DNA of 64,000 nt from Pseudalkalibacillus berkeleyi (GTDB lineage Bacteria > Bacillota > Bacilli > Bacillales > Fictibacillaceae), in assembly GCF_021608225.1 (NCBI RefSeq), contig NZ_JAKIJS010000001.1, forward strand, positions 2,294,001 through 2,358,000, given 5' to 3'. The translations under genes were made by a program, and so were the position numbers. The notes beneath the pieces were generated by a model, which saw only the letters and a program-made list of their open reading frames with translations, was not told the DNA's origin and ran no database searches. Below are positions 26,050 to 34,829 of this stretch, piece by piece. Positions within the stretch are counted from its first letter, which is position 1, and every line of letters begins with the position of its first letter.

Positions 26050-27180
26050 CTACTCACTCACATCATCCCGGTAGCTCGCAATCACCCTCTGATCCACACT
26101 CCTTACGTGTAAATCTCTCTGCGGAAACGGAATTTCGATGTTGTTTTCATTCAACAAATGATAAATACGGAAATTTAAATTACTTTTGATCTGAATGACA
26201 AACTCCGGATTGGAAATCCATACGAATAACTCAAAATCCAATGACGAATCTCCAAAACCTGTGAAGTTCACGTAGGATGGCGGATTATTCAACACAACAT
26301 CAGATGCTTCATACTCCTCGTGTGCGGCTTGATGCAAGACTTCCCTCACTTGTTCAACGTCAGACCCATACGCGACACCAATAGGAATGACCAACCTTAA
26401 ACGGGGATCCCCATAAGAACGATTGACCACTTCCTCTTCAAGAAAGTAGGAATTAGGCATGATGATCCGCTCATTATCTAACGTCTTAATAATCGTCGCT
26501 CGCATATTAATCTTTTCAATATCCCCGATTACATCGTTAATGATGACGCGATCTCCAACTTTTATCGGACGCTCGAACAGAATAATAAGACCTGAAATGA
26601 AGTTCGATGCAATGTTCTGCATCCCGAAACCAATCCCTACTCCTAAAACACCAGCAAACACTGTCAGAGCGCTCATATCGATTCCGACTGTCGTAAAACT
26701 AATCAAAATCGCAAATACCATAATGACATAATGGAAAATACGGTTGAATGTAAAACGTAATCCTCGATCCAGCTGATAGCGATCATATACATTCGGAAGC
26801 AGAAACTGCGTCATCACTTTAGATGTACGGTTCGCAAACGAGATGATCAACACCGCTAATAATATTAAGAAGAACGATACGTCTACCTTTCCAATTGAGA
26901 AAATACTTCCAAACATCCAGCTTGCTTCTGAAAAATAAACGAGTAAAAATACGATAATTCCATATGTGGTAATCCAATTTGTAATAGACTTAAGAGCAGG
27001 ACCTAAGCGATTTTGAAACCGCTCACTCTTCCCCTCCATTTTATGTAGTAGAATAAATGCAACTGTTCGAATGAAGAACATCAGTAATACAAAACCAAAG
27101 AAGATCACAGAATCCACCCAGTTAAACTGGGCTACAAATCCATCCCAATCTTCAATAATATTCACTCCATAATCCAGCAT
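26050..27180 (-). CDS. Mechanosensitive ion channel, MscS family
   Basis: A 376-residue channel protein with about five helices. The pore-lining helix and following beta domain are recognisable: GVLGVGIGFGMQNIASNFISG, then ILFERPIKVGDRVIIN and the C-terminal IEIPFPQRDLHVRS. Such channels release solutes on hypo-osmotic shock. The start follows GAGGTGATGGA. It stands alone between two plus-strand units. The BCCT transporter at the left edge fits an osmotically challenged lifestyle. Confidence 0.92.
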   Translation of the reverse strand: MLDYGVNIIEDWDGFVAQFNWVDSVIFFGFVLLMFFIRTVAFILLHKMEGKSERFQNRLGPALKSITNWITTYGIIVFLLVYFSEASWMFGSIFSIGKVDVSFFLILLAVLIISFANRTSKVMTQFLLPNVYDRYQLDRGLRFTFNRIFHYVIMVFAILISFTTVGIDMSALTVFAGVLGVGIGFGMQNIASNFISGLIILFERPIKVGDRVIINDVIGDIEKINMRATIIKTLDNERIIMPNSYFLEEEVVNRSYGDPRLRLVIPIGVAYGSDVEQVREVLHQAAHEEYEASDVVLNNPPSYVNFTGFGDSSLDFELFVWISNPEFVIQIKSNLNFRIYHLLNENNIEIPFPQRDLHVRSVDQRVIASYRDDVSE

Positions 27181-27354
27181 TCCATCACCTCACCTACATT
27201 TAAATTGTCAGATTATTAACAGTCTAACATAATTGGGTGACAGACACTGTTTTGAGCCCATTTCACATAAGTTTTATTAAAATGATGGACTTCTACAACT
27301 TTTTGCTATTTTGTAAGGTATTACATATGAGAAGAAAAAAAGGGGCGATCCCAT

Positions 27355-27888
27355 TTGGATAAAAAAACGATCAAAAAGATAAAAAAAGGTGATAAGAAGG
27401 CTTTTAGAGCTTTATACGATGCGTACTATCCTTCTGCGATGAGGGCTTCTATATCCATGTTGAAAAGCGAATCTGATGCATCGGATGCCGTTCAAGAAAC
27501 GTTCATCCGTGTGTTTAAAGGAATGCATACGTATGACGACTCCAAACCTTTCAAGCCTTGGTTTTTTCGTATACTGACAAACGAAGTTAGACGATTGATT
27601 CAAAAAAGAAAGCAAGAGCAAGATATTGATCAAGTTGCTCGAAATGAGCTTGAACAAACTCATAATCCACCATCCACTGACCAAGAGATCCTTTATGAAG
27701 CGATGGAGCAGTTAAAGGAATCACATCGTGAAGCGTTGGTTTTGAAATATGTGGAAGGGTTTTCTGAAAAAGAAATGTCATCCATCCTTGATATAAGTAT
27801 CAGTGCGGTTAAATCAAGACTTTTTCAAGCTCGAAAACTGCTCAAAGAAGAATTGAGAGGTGATCTATATGGACAACAACAAATTTGA
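27355..27888 (+). CDS. ECF-type RNA polymerase sigma factor
   Basis: A 177-residue sigma-70 family factor with region 2 (about residues 20-85: AVQETFIRVFKGMHTYD, PFKPWFFRILTNEVRRL) and region 4 (about 115-165: LKESHREALVLKYVEGFSEKE, SAVKSRLFQARKLLKEEL). The start is a TTG at 27355 with AGGGG upstream. It overlaps the next gene by 20 bases, the usual sigma/anti-sigma coupling. Upstream, CAACTTTT and a GTATT some 15 bases on could be an autoregulated promoter, but this is weak. Confidence 0.92.
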   Translation: MDKKTIKKIKKGDKKAFRALYDAYYPSAMRASISMLKSESDASDAVQETFIRVFKGMHTYDDSKPFKPWFFRILTNEVRRLIQKRKQEQDIDQVARNELEQTHNPPSTDQEILYEAMEQLKESHREALVLKYVEGFSEKEMSSILDISISAVKSRLFQARKLLKEELRGDLYGQQQI

Positions 27889-28588
27889 TGAATATATGAA
27901 ACAAACCCTTAAGGAAGATCATAAAGTGGACGATTTGCAGAAAGAAAATATGTGGCATGCTATTGAAAAAGAAATAGAGATGACACCACAGAAATTAACA
28001 AAAACAAAATGGAAACCACTCATGATAACCGTCGCAGCATCAATCCTTCTCATAATGGGTTTTCTAAATACCCCTCCAGGTCATGCGCTTGTTGACAATG
28101 TAAAGCAAATGTTCGCACCAGAGAAACAAGTGAAAATACCAATGGAAGGATCTGAAGAAGAAGAAACTGCTACGTTAAACGACCAATCCGAAAAAGGGTA
28201 TGTCATTTATGTAGATGAAGAGCATTATAAAATGGAAGAAAAAAAAGGTTACGATATCATCACACCAAAAGAACCGCTACCAGAACACTTTCCAGAAGTA
28301 TTTATGAAAATTATTCATGTAGAAAATCAAAATGTAGAAGAAACAATTAGCAAGTTAGAAGCAGAGCACGGCATCACGTTTGAACAAACTGACTATCCAA
28401 TCGCATCGCAAACAGCTCGTACACTAGAAGGTCATGAATGGAATAGTGAGCTCAACAAATACTTTGTCATAGCAGACGAAAGTGGTGGCTCCTACATCTT
28501 CCATCAACGATACTTTCTAGAAGCTGCAGAAGGTCACGGTGTACGCCTGAGTGAAATGCTGAAAGACTTCCATATTGTTGCGGAATAA
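27869..28588 (+). CDS. Probable membrane anti-sigma factor
   Basis: A 239-residue protein: about 50 cytoplasmic residues, one membrane helix (LMITVAASILLIMGFLNT) and a roughly 170-residue acidic external domain. Position and topology fit an anti-sigma factor for the overlapping ECF gene. The start at 27869 is set by AGAGGTGAT; the ORF could begin three codons earlier. No zinc-binding HxxxCxxC motif is seen, so it is not a ZAS-type anti-sigma. The external part may sense envelope stress. Confidence 0.75.
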   Translation: MDNNKFDEYMKQTLKEDHKVDDLQKENMWHAIEKEIEMTPQKLTKTKWKPLMITVAASILLIMGFLNTPPGHALVDNVKQMFAPEKQVKIPMEGSEEEETATLNDQSEKGYVIYVDEEHYKMEEKKGYDIITPKEPLPEHFPEVFMKIIHVENQNVEETISKLEAEHGITFEQTDYPIASQTARTLEGHEWNSELNKYFVIADESGGSYIFHQRYFLEAAEGHGVRLSEMLKDFHIVAE

Positions 28589-28597
28589 TGACTCACT

Positions 28598-28628
28598 AAC
28601 TAGCTTGTGAATACGAGCTAGTTTTTTT
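28598..28628 (+). terminator. Terminator of the sigma/anti-sigma operon
   Basis: Stem AACTAGCT / AGCTAGTT with T-run. Confidence 0.8.
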
Positions 28629-28817
28629 ATTTTACTTGAAGCATCCTCACCGCCTAATCTACTTTCCCCATAATAATTAGTTGTGATGCATAGTAAATCT
28701 ATACCGCATTATCTTTCACGGCCTACTACCAATGTTGTAACATGCCTAGTTCATAATATGTGAATTCTATCAATCTACTAGAAAGTATTATTTTATTAGA
28801 ATATTATGAGTATTAGG

Positions 28818-28844
28818 AAAAATGAATGGTTCTTCATTCATTTT
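28818..28844. promoter_or_regulatory. Inverted repeat in the yhgE upstream region
   Basis: Arms AAAATGAATG and CATTCATTTT around a six-base centre, ending 35 bases before the yhgE-like start. Palindromes of this TGAATG/CATTCA type are used by TetR-family regulators, and B. subtilis yhgE lies beside the TetR gene yhgD. No TetR gene is adjacent here. Confidence 0.5.
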
Positions 28845-28879
28845 AAGGGGGCGTCTACTACTTTTTTGGAGGTAATGAG

Positions 28880-31030
28880 ATGCAATTATTTAAATTGATT
28901 TCAACTGAATTTTCAAAGCTTGCTGCGAATAAAGGAATACTCTTTTCCGTGATTGCAGCACTACTCGTTCCGGTTTTATATGGTGGGATCCTTCTATCTG
29001 CTACATGGGGCCCTTATGACAACTTATCAAATTTACCGGTCGCTGTCGTTAATGAAGACCAAGGCGCGGTATCGGAAAATGAATCGATCAATGTGGGTAG
29101 TGAATTGGTCATGAATTTGAAGGAAGGTAAGAATTTGGGATGGAAGTTCGTCAACTCGGCAGATGCCATGAGAGGGCTAGAACAAAATGAGTATTACATG
29201 GCAATCATCATTCCAAAAGACTTTTCTCAACGTGTAACAACAGTTATGGAGCCTGATCCTCAAAAGCTTGAACTAGAGTACATACAAAATGAGGGTCTTA
29301 ACTTTCTCGCTTCTAAAGTAACAGAAACCGCATCTCAAAGAATTCGCGAACAACTCGCAAATACAATCACCGAAAATTATACGTCCAAGGTATTCTCAAG
29401 TCTAGGGGATGTTTCAGAAGGATTTGAAAAAGCGGCCGACGGATCAGCACGTTTATCTGACGGTACCGGCCAACTGAATGAAGGAACAGAAAAGCTCTTA
29501 AATTCTGTTACAACCAAGCAATCTGATATTACAAGGCTAGCGGATGGATCACAACAGTTGAAAGATGGCACCTCCCTTTTACTAGAAAAATTGCAAGGAA
29601 AATCTAGTGATATCTCTAAGCTTGCAGACGGATCAGAAAGACTGCACGATGGAACCGTCACACTAAAAGATGGAACAGGAAAGTTATTAAATGGATTACA
29701 AAAAGCTGAAACAGGTAGTGAGGAACTAAAGAATGGTGTTGCGACGAACCTTGCACCTGGAGCACGAAAGGTTGCCGACGGAACGATTCGATTAAAAGGT
29801 GGATCTGCTGAACTTGCGGCTGGTGCAGAAAAGTTAGTTGCTGGTTTAGAAGAGTTTGGAGCAAAAAACCCTTCTACTCAAGTCCCACCATATGACGAAT
29901 CTTATCAAAAAATTATAGATGGAGCGAAAAAAATCTCCAATGGATTGAACAGCTTATCATCAAAATCAGTCAAACTAAGTGATGGCGCGGTTACCGTTGC
30001 AGATGGCATCGACAATAAGGTAGTACCAGGCACCGCTAAACTTCATGATGGCCTCAATCAACTTGTAGAGGGGCAACAAAAAATCGATAACGGTGCTGCT
30101 AAATTAGAGGACGGCGCACAAAAGGTAGCAGACGGAAATGGAAAGGTAGAAACAGGTTGGAATGAGCTCATTACTGGAGTCTCAAAACTGGATACGGGTG
30201 CAGGAAAAATTGCAGATGGAAATGAAGCTGTAGATGAAGGTTGGAAAAAGCTATCTACCGGTGCTGAAAAATTAAATAATGGCGCAGGGAAAGTAAACGA
30301 TGGAAGTGAAAAGTTAGCCTCTGGATTAAAAGAAGGTGCTGAAAAAACGAGCGGAATTGAAACAGGCGACGACAATGCTGGGATGTTCTCTTCTCCTGTA
30401 AAGCTGAAGAGTAAATCCGTAAACGAATATGAGCATTATAGAGACTCAACCGCACCATACGTACTAACCCTAGGGCTGTTTGTAGGCATTCTAATCATGT
30501 CCTTGTTCATCAAATTCAAACGTCCTGCACATACTTCAAGTATCGATTGGTTTATTACGAAATTCTTAAAGCTATCGTCCTTAGCAGTCGTTCAAGCGAT
30601 TTTACTTATGTTGGTCGTTTTATTCGTACTCGGGGTTAACGTGACGAATCCAATTGGACTGGTGTTCTTTGCAATCGTAGTGAGCATTGTATTTTCAGCA
30701 ATTGTCCTTTTCCTTGCATCACTCGGCGGAAACATCGGGCGATTCCTAGCGATCGGCTTTGTGATTTTACAACTATCGATAACAGGCGCAAACCTACCAA
30801 TCGAAATGTTACCTAATTTCCATAGGTCCCTGAGCGAGTTTTTACCATTCACCTATTCCATTGCTGGATTCAAGTCCGTAATCACATTAAATGACTTAGG
30901 TGGAATGATCACGAACATGTCAATTCTACTCACATACTTAATCATCTTTGCCGGACTATCCTACGTCGTGTTTCTATTCAAAAAACAAAAAGCCCACAAA
31001 AGCAAGGATGCCGATGTAGTGTCCATGTAA
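28880..31030 (+). CDS. yhgE: YhgE/Pip family membrane protein
   Basis: A 716-residue protein: an N-terminal helix (about 18-40), an external region with LPVAVVNEDQGAV, a long heptad-repeat segment (about 180-480) built from units such as LADGSQQLKDG and KLEDGAQKVADG, and about five C-terminal helices. This is the architecture of phage infection protein Pip and of YhgE/YueB relatives, which share the ABC-2 membrane fold. Roles include phage adsorption and transport linked to secretion. The start follows TTTGGAGG. It is flanked by its own terminator and a candidate operator, so it is a single-gene unit. Confidence 0.9.
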   Translation: MQLFKLISTEFSKLAANKGILFSVIAALLVPVLYGGILLSATWGPYDNLSNLPVAVVNEDQGAVSENESINVGSELVMNLKEGKNLGWKFVNSADAMRGLEQNEYYMAIIIPKDFSQRVTTVMEPDPQKLELEYIQNEGLNFLASKVTETASQRIREQLANTITENYTSKVFSSLGDVSEGFEKAADGSARLSDGTGQLNEGTEKLLNSVTTKQSDITRLADGSQQLKDGTSLLLEKLQGKSSDISKLADGSERLHDGTVTLKDGTGKLLNGLQKAETGSEELKNGVATNLAPGARKVADGTIRLKGGSAELAAGAEKLVAGLEEFGAKNPSTQVPPYDESYQKIIDGAKKISNGLNSLSSKSVKLSDGAVTVADGIDNKVVPGTAKLHDGLNQLVEGQQKIDNGAAKLEDGAQKVADGNGKVETGWNELITGVSKLDTGAGKIADGNEAVDEGWKKLSTGAEKLNNGAGKVNDGSEKLASGLKEGAEKTSGIETGDDNAGMFSSPVKLKSKSVNEYEHYRDSTAPYVLTLGLFVGILIMSLFIKFKRPAHTSSIDWFITKFLKLSSLAVVQAILLMLVVLFVLGVNVTNPIGLVFFAIVVSIVFSAIVLFLASLGGNIGRFLAIGFVILQLSITGANLPIEMLPNFHRSLSEFLPFTYSIAGFKSVITLNDLGGMITNMSILLTYLIIFAGLSYVVFLFKKQKAHKSKDADVVSM

Positions 31031-31039
31031 TAATTATCT

Positions 31040-31073
31040 GGACATCCCCATTCAAATGGTGGATGTCCTTTTT
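31040..31073. terminator. Terminator between yhgE and the convergent hydrolase gene
   Basis: Stem GGACATCC / GGATGTCC followed by T residues; probably active on the plus strand and possibly both. Confidence 0.8.
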
Positions 31074-31075
31074 GT

Positions 31076-31912
31076 TTATTTCCATAACAAAATCTCACTA
31101 GCCACTTTTTCAGGTCGATCCCAGTGAATGTTGTGTTTCGTATTTTTTACACCAACGACTTTAATATTTTCAATACTCTTTTGGATACGTTCAATTCCAC
31201 TCGTTCTCGATTGATCAAATGTAGGCACAGTCGCATGAAATAATAAGACAGGACACTTTATACATTCGAATGTAGTGGAGCACGGCTCTAGAAAGAACGC
31301 TTTAATCGTAGCTAAAAGACTGTTACGATCAGCCTTCAATATGTAACGATTCTCAATCTTTTTGAAGTTAGAAGAAATGGTTTCTTCGAGCACTCTATCC
31401 CATTCCTTTGTTGTGTATGTGCGGTAAAGTTGAATCACTTCATCCCACGATTCGTAACGGCTCGAATCTATAAAATCCTGCCACCCTTCTAGTGCCGTTT
31501 TTTCTGTCATTCCTCCAACATGTTCAGGAAATACATAACCCCCGTCTATTAAGATAACCCCAATGATTGTATGCTGAAATTTCTTGGTGATGTGTAAAGC
31601 AAGGTCTGCTCCCCATGAATGACCTAATATGTAAAAGGGCTTGTCTGTTAGATTGTGAATGACAGAAAATAATTTATCAGATAATGAAGAGAATCTATAA
31701 TCCTCTGCCGTTAGCAAAGGGGCAGTTCCGCCATGACCTGGACTGTCTATTAAAATAAGATGAAAATCATTAATGAGATGATCGATCAGTCCTAAGAAAC
31801 TATTCGAATCTCCAGTCATACCGTGAAGACAAACGAGTGAAGGAAGGCTGCTATCACCAAATTCAAACCCGTGGAAACGACATTGTTCTATGGTTATATT
31901 AAACTCCCTCAT
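31076..31912 (-). CDS. Alpha/beta-fold hydrolase
   Basis: A 278-residue serine hydrolase of the alpha/beta fold. The oxyanion strand LVCLHGMTGDSNSF, the nucleophile motif LGHSWGADLA and the histidine region NTKHNIHWDRPEKVA are visible. The start at 31912 follows AAAGGGGG. The substrate is unknown. It lies just behind the damaged NUDIX gene, and the two were probably one transcript. Confidence 0.85.
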   Translation of the reverse strand: MREFNITIEQCRFHGFEFGDSSLPSLVCLHGMTGDSNSFLGLIDHLINDFHLILIDSPGHGGTAPLLTAEDYRFSSLSDKLFSVIHNLTDKPFYILGHSWGADLALHITKKFQHTIIGVILIDGGYVFPEHVGGMTEKTALEGWQDFIDSSRYESWDEVIQLYRTYTTKEWDRVLEETISSNFKKIENRYILKADRNSLLATIKAFFLEPCSTTFECIKCPVLLFHATVPTFDQSRTSGIERIQKSIENIKVVGVKNTKHNIHWDRPEKVASEILLWK

Positions 31913-31923
31913 ATGTCCCCCTT

Positions 31924-32317
31924 TCATTTATAGTAAGAATTGATATAGCTTCGGTATTCATCTGTTAAGCCTTCTGGGAGATGGTCTAAGTGAAAATATT
32001 TTATTTCTAATGATTCACTTTTATCGATGCTCATCTCACCTCTAACATCACTCGTTTTATATACTGCTGTTACAGAGTACAATTCATCACCATTTGATAC
32101 TTTAAAGTAATAATCTGCTCCCGAAAAAACACCTAATAGATCCAGATGGCCAATCTCAAGTCCCGTTTCTTCTTTTACTTCTCTTCTAGCAGTGTCTTCT
32201 AAGCTCTCTCCTAACTCCATTAAGCCACCAAGTATCATTTAGGATTAATACAACTGAGCCAGTTAATATTAATGGCCTAGTCCCAACTAATTGTCTTAAG
32301 TCTTTTACATAATTCAT
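31924..32317 (-). pseudogene. NUDIX hydrolase with internal deletion and frameshift
   Basis: From 32317 an ATG with GAGG seven bases upstream encodes MNYVKDLRQLVGTRP, then LILTGSVVLILND, a normal NUDIX N-terminus. The frame then runs out of register (NDTWWLNGVRRE). In another frame, from 32238, the NUDIX box resumes: GGLMELGESLEDTARREV, then KEETGLEI, and continues to a normal end. About 18 residues that usually link these parts (the strand ending WGLPGG) are missing, with a net frameshift. The 104-residue ORF left over lacks the N-terminal strand and is unlikely to be active. Confidence 0.8.
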
Positions 32318-32353
32318 TCTAAAACCTCACAATCATCTATGTAAAAAGGTTAC

Positions 32354-32914
32354 TCATACTTGATTCGCGATATCAAGGATACTTTTTGTAACGGAAGGTA
32401 TGTCATCTGTGGTTTTTATGACAAACAAATGGTTCGCTTCTCCTTCAATTGGTGAAGTAATCTCTTTTTTACTCGTTTCTTTCTGTTGTTTGATCAGTAC
32501 TTCCTCAAATGTTGAAGCACTCCTAAAGATTGCTGTACTTCTTTCACTGTTTGCAATTCTCTCTTGAAGGACATGATCTGGAATATCGAAATCAACGAGT
32601 ATGCTAGTAAATCCGTTCTTATGAAAATGGTCCAGCAAATTCAGACGCGTTGTGCGACCACGATTAGAGTTACAAAGAATAAGATGAACATTCGTTTGAT
32701 CAACTGCATAATCAATAATGGTTTGAGTGAGCGCATACTTAATTGTATTTGGACCTTGCTTGGGTAGTAAGTGTTTGTAAAAAGTATTGATGAATTCCGC
32801 ATGATTATCTTGATCAACCACTAGTGCGTTCTGTAATTGTTGTTCTAACGCTTTCGCAAATGTCGATTTCCCGCTATGGGTTTTACCAACTGTTATGATC
32901 ACTAAACGCCTCAT
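32354..32914 (-). CDS. P-loop NTPase, small-molecule kinase-like
   Basis: A 186-residue protein with a Walker A motif right at the N-terminus (TVGKTHSGKSTFAKAL) and a strand ending LILCNSNRGRTTRLNLL. The layout is that of zeta-toxin/AAA_33-type kinases that phosphorylate small molecules or nucleic acid ends. There is no linked antitoxin gene, so a toxin role is not supported. The start follows AAAGGAG. Confidence 0.7.
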   Translation of the reverse strand: MRRLVIITVGKTHSGKSTFAKALEQQLQNALVVDQDNHAEFINTFYKHLLPKQGPNTIKYALTQTIIDYAVDQTNVHLILCNSNRGRTTRLNLLDHFHKNGFTSILVDFDIPDHVLQERIANSERSTAIFRSASTFEEVLIKQQKETSKKEITSPIEGEANHLFVIKTTDDIPSVTKSILDIANQV

Positions 32915-32995
32915 AAATGTAACTCCTTTAGTTGAACTTAAAATTTACTCATCTCTACTTTCGACTATTTTCCTTATCATTCCTTCTCTTCAGAC

Positions 32996-33027
32996 AAACG
33001 TAAAAAAGCCGCCTCCCGAAGGAAACG
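32996..33027 (-). terminator. Duplicated terminator element, copy 1
   Basis: On the minus strand GTCGTTTCC-TTCG-GGAGGCGGC, then six T residues. The UUCG tetraloop makes it strong. About 46 bases, including the flank CTCTTCAGACAAACG, are repeated at 33441-33485. Confidence 0.75.
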
Positions 33028-33087
33028 ACTTTTGAGGCTGTTGGGACGGTTCTTTGTTACAAGTACAGAAGAACTATCCACTCGGTA

Positions 33088-33125
33088 ACCAAAAAGACCA
33101 TCCTTAAATTTTTTGAGGATGGCCT
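33088..33125 (-). terminator. Terminator of the yfhE-like gene
   Basis: On the minus strand GGCCATCCT and AGGATGGTC pair around an A/T-rich loop, followed by TTTTT. Confidence 0.75.
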
Positions 33126-33138
33126 TCAAATGATTACA

Positions 33139-33297
33139 TTATTTTAATTTAGGATTTTCACTTTTCGCTTCTCTTACTTTTGGTTTACGATAACCACCAG
33201 CGATATCTGCTTGTTTAAATTCCTTCGCATAATGGACTTCTTGAGCGTCAGATAATTCTTCCCCTTTTATTGGTTGATACTGAGTGTTTTTTGCCAT
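33139..33297 (-). CDS. Small YfhE-like protein
   Basis: A 52-residue, charged soluble protein starting MAKNTQYQPIKGEELSDAQE and containing VHYAKEFKQADIAGGYRKPK. The pattern of QEV followed by a Y-EFK-AD-AGGY segment recalls the YfhE family of Bacillus, of unknown function. The ATG at 33297 is eight bases after AAAGGA; the frame is open further upstream without a site. Its own terminator follows. Confidence 0.6.
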   Translation of the reverse strand: MAKNTQYQPIKGEELSDAQEVHYAKEFKQADIAGGYRKPKVREAKSENPKLK

Positions 33298-33453
33298 TGT
33301 GCTCATCCTTTCTTCTGGAATCTGGTTATATTCATTTTCTACCCTTAAGAAAAATGTGATAAACATAAGTAAATGTATCATTTAAAAAGACCCCTACCTA
33401 AAATGCAGTCAATTTCATAAAGATTGCTTCCCTATATTTTCTCTTCAGACAAA

Positions 33454-33487
33454 CGCAAAAAGCCGCCTCCGGAAGAAAGCGACTTTT
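33454..33487 (-). terminator. Duplicated terminator element, copy 2, after tRNA-Ala
   Basis: On the minus strand GTCGCTTTC-TTCC-GGAGGCGGC and TTTTT, 30 bases beyond the tRNA. It shares stem and the left flank CTCTTCAGACAAACG with copy 1 at 32986-33031. Confidence 0.8.
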
Positions 33488-33516
33488 ATATAAGGTGGTC
33501 ATTTAAGGTTTATACT

Positions 33517-33592
33517 TGGTGGAGCATAGCGGGATCGAACCGCTGACCTCTTGGCTGCCAGCCAAGCGCTCTCCCAGCTGAGCTAATGCCCC
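33517..33592 (-). tRNA. tRNA-Ala (anticodon GGC)
   Basis: A 76-nt cloverleaf on the minus strand. The acceptor arms GGGGCAT and ATGCTCC pair with one G-T. The D arm contains AGCTCAGCTGGGAGAGC, the anticodon arm CTTGG-CTGGCAG-CCAAG reads GGC, and the T arm contains GGTTCGATCC. The CCA end is encoded. Confidence 0.95.
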
Positions 33593-33656
33593 ATTTTGGG
33601 ATTTTTGCAACAAGATGAGTATAGCACACCTTTTTTGAAATGAGCAATATCTTCCA

Positions 33657-34367
33657 TTAGAGAAGCTGTATTTTTTCTTTATTGAGCTTTGTGTTCATCA
33701 AAATCGTTAATTCATCTGCTCTTTTTACATGATAGGATGAGCCATTCAATAATGCTTCATCTACATAGGCGGGGTGACACATGACTTCTACTGATGTCCC
33801 GCCCTTTACTCTATTTTGTAACTCATCAAAATATCCTTCATGGACACCATCCTTATAAAAGTCTGCTAAGAAAATATCCGTCAATAGCCGCAAGTCTGTC
33901 TTCTTGTCTCCAAATACATTCCTCACAGGTAATCCATATTTTTCAGATAACCGTTTTACAACTGATAATAACTTGCTCTGTCCGTGAATATGGTGGTGGC
34001 TATCCATGTGTGTTGGGACTAATCCCGTTTGCAAAAACGCCTCAATTTGAGCGGACCACTCCATTTCAACGTCCTCAACTCTTACCTCTTCAATTCTTTC
34101 AAATTTCCTCGTCATTCGAAATGTTCCATCATCACTCGTTAAGGAAGGTACCTTTGGAGCGAGCGCTTTTCCACATGTCAACGTCAAATGAACCCCGACC
34201 TTTAGATCCGGATTTTCTTTGGCCAATTCAATTGCTTGATCGGTGCCTTGCATGTTCATGAGCATCGTTGTGGAATTAACAATCCCATGCTTATGTGCAT
34301 CCATTATTCCGTAGTTCACACCTCTAGAGTAGCCGAAATCATCAGCATTCACGAGTAACTGTATCAA
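33657..34367 (-). CDS. ChbG/YdjC family carbohydrate deacetylase
   Basis: A metal-dependent deacetylase of the ChbG (YdjC) family acting on acetylated oligosaccharides such as chitobiose. Motifs: LLVNADDFGYSRGVNYGI with the metal-binding aspartates, GVHLTLT, and HMDSHHHIHG. A TTG at 34367 gives MIQLLVNADDFG, the usual N-terminus, with GGATGGTG upstream; an ATG at 34385 would add six residues but has no ribosome site. The 236-residue product is of normal length. The neighbours give no further hint on substrate. Confidence 0.85.
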   Translation of the reverse strand: MIQLLVNADDFGYSRGVNYGIMDAHKHGIVNSTTMLMNMQGTDQAIELAKENPDLKVGVHLTLTCGKALAPKVPSLTSDDGTFRMTRKFERIEEVRVEDVEMEWSAQIEAFLQTGLVPTHMDSHHHIHGQSKLLSVVKRLSEKYGLPVRNVFGDKKTDLRLLTDIFLADFYKDGVHEGYFDELQNRVKGGTSVEVMCHPAYVDEALLNGSSYHVKRADELTILMNTKLNKEKIQLL

Positions 34368-34431
34368 TGAAATCGCACCATCCATTCTTAGTGTCTTATC
34401 TTTATTATACGCCGAATGGATCGGTTATCCT

Positions 34432-34743
34432 TTATCGTCTCCGATTGTCGCCACCTGAATTGAGCATTAGTATAAACTGCACAAGGAAGTAAGAGAGAAA
34501 ACCATACACAATTAATGCAAAGATACTCGTTAATTCTAGTTCATATTGTCCTTGTATCATTGGAGATGGGAAAATATTTCTGAATGGTGATAGCAAGGGC
34601 ATCGTCAAATTATAAATCCATTGGACAAATGGCGTATACGGATTTGCCCCGAAAAGCTTCAATACGATTCTGAGTAAAATAAGTGCTTCAATGATTCCCA
34701 TGAATAGATTCACTAAATACACTAGAAAAGGTCTTTTCCTCAT
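34432..34743 (-). CDS. YggT family membrane protein
   Basis: A 103-residue protein with two membrane helices and the family segment RIVLKLFGANPYTPFVQWIY followed by TMPLLSPFRNIFP. YggT proteins are linked to cell division site or osmotic functions in different bacteria. The start follows AAAGGAGGTG. It ends in an arginine-rich tail. Confidence 0.85.
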   Translation of the reverse strand: MRKRPFLVYLVNLFMGIIEALILLRIVLKLFGANPYTPFVQWIYNLTMPLLSPFRNIFPSPMIQGQYELELTSIFALIVYGFLSYFLVQFILMLNSGGDNRRR

Positions 34744-34829
34744 GATTCACACCTCCTTTATTGCGTTTCTAACGGACAGGTTATGGTTATACTTTTTGTA
34801 ATGACATTTTTTGAAACCTAGGTGACTTT

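Noticed and set aside
27235-27249. GGGTGACAGACACTG motif upstream of the ECF sigma gene
   Set aside because: It resembles a palindromic GGTGACAGACACC-type sequence I recall as common in Bacillus intergenic regions, but only one imperfect copy occurs here, so no claim is made.
29377-30458. Several antisense ORFs inside yhgE
   Set aside because: They reflect the heptad-repeat codon pattern of yhgE, lack ribosome sites and have low-complexity products.
32354-32914. Zeta-toxin-like kinase as part of a toxin-antitoxin system
   Set aside because: No small antitoxin gene is adjacent in the same orientation; the neighbours are a broken NUDIX gene and a yfhE-like gene.
33517-33592. tRNA-Ala as integration site of a mobile element
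   Set aside because: No integrase, no duplicated tRNA 3' end and no phage-type genes lie on either side.
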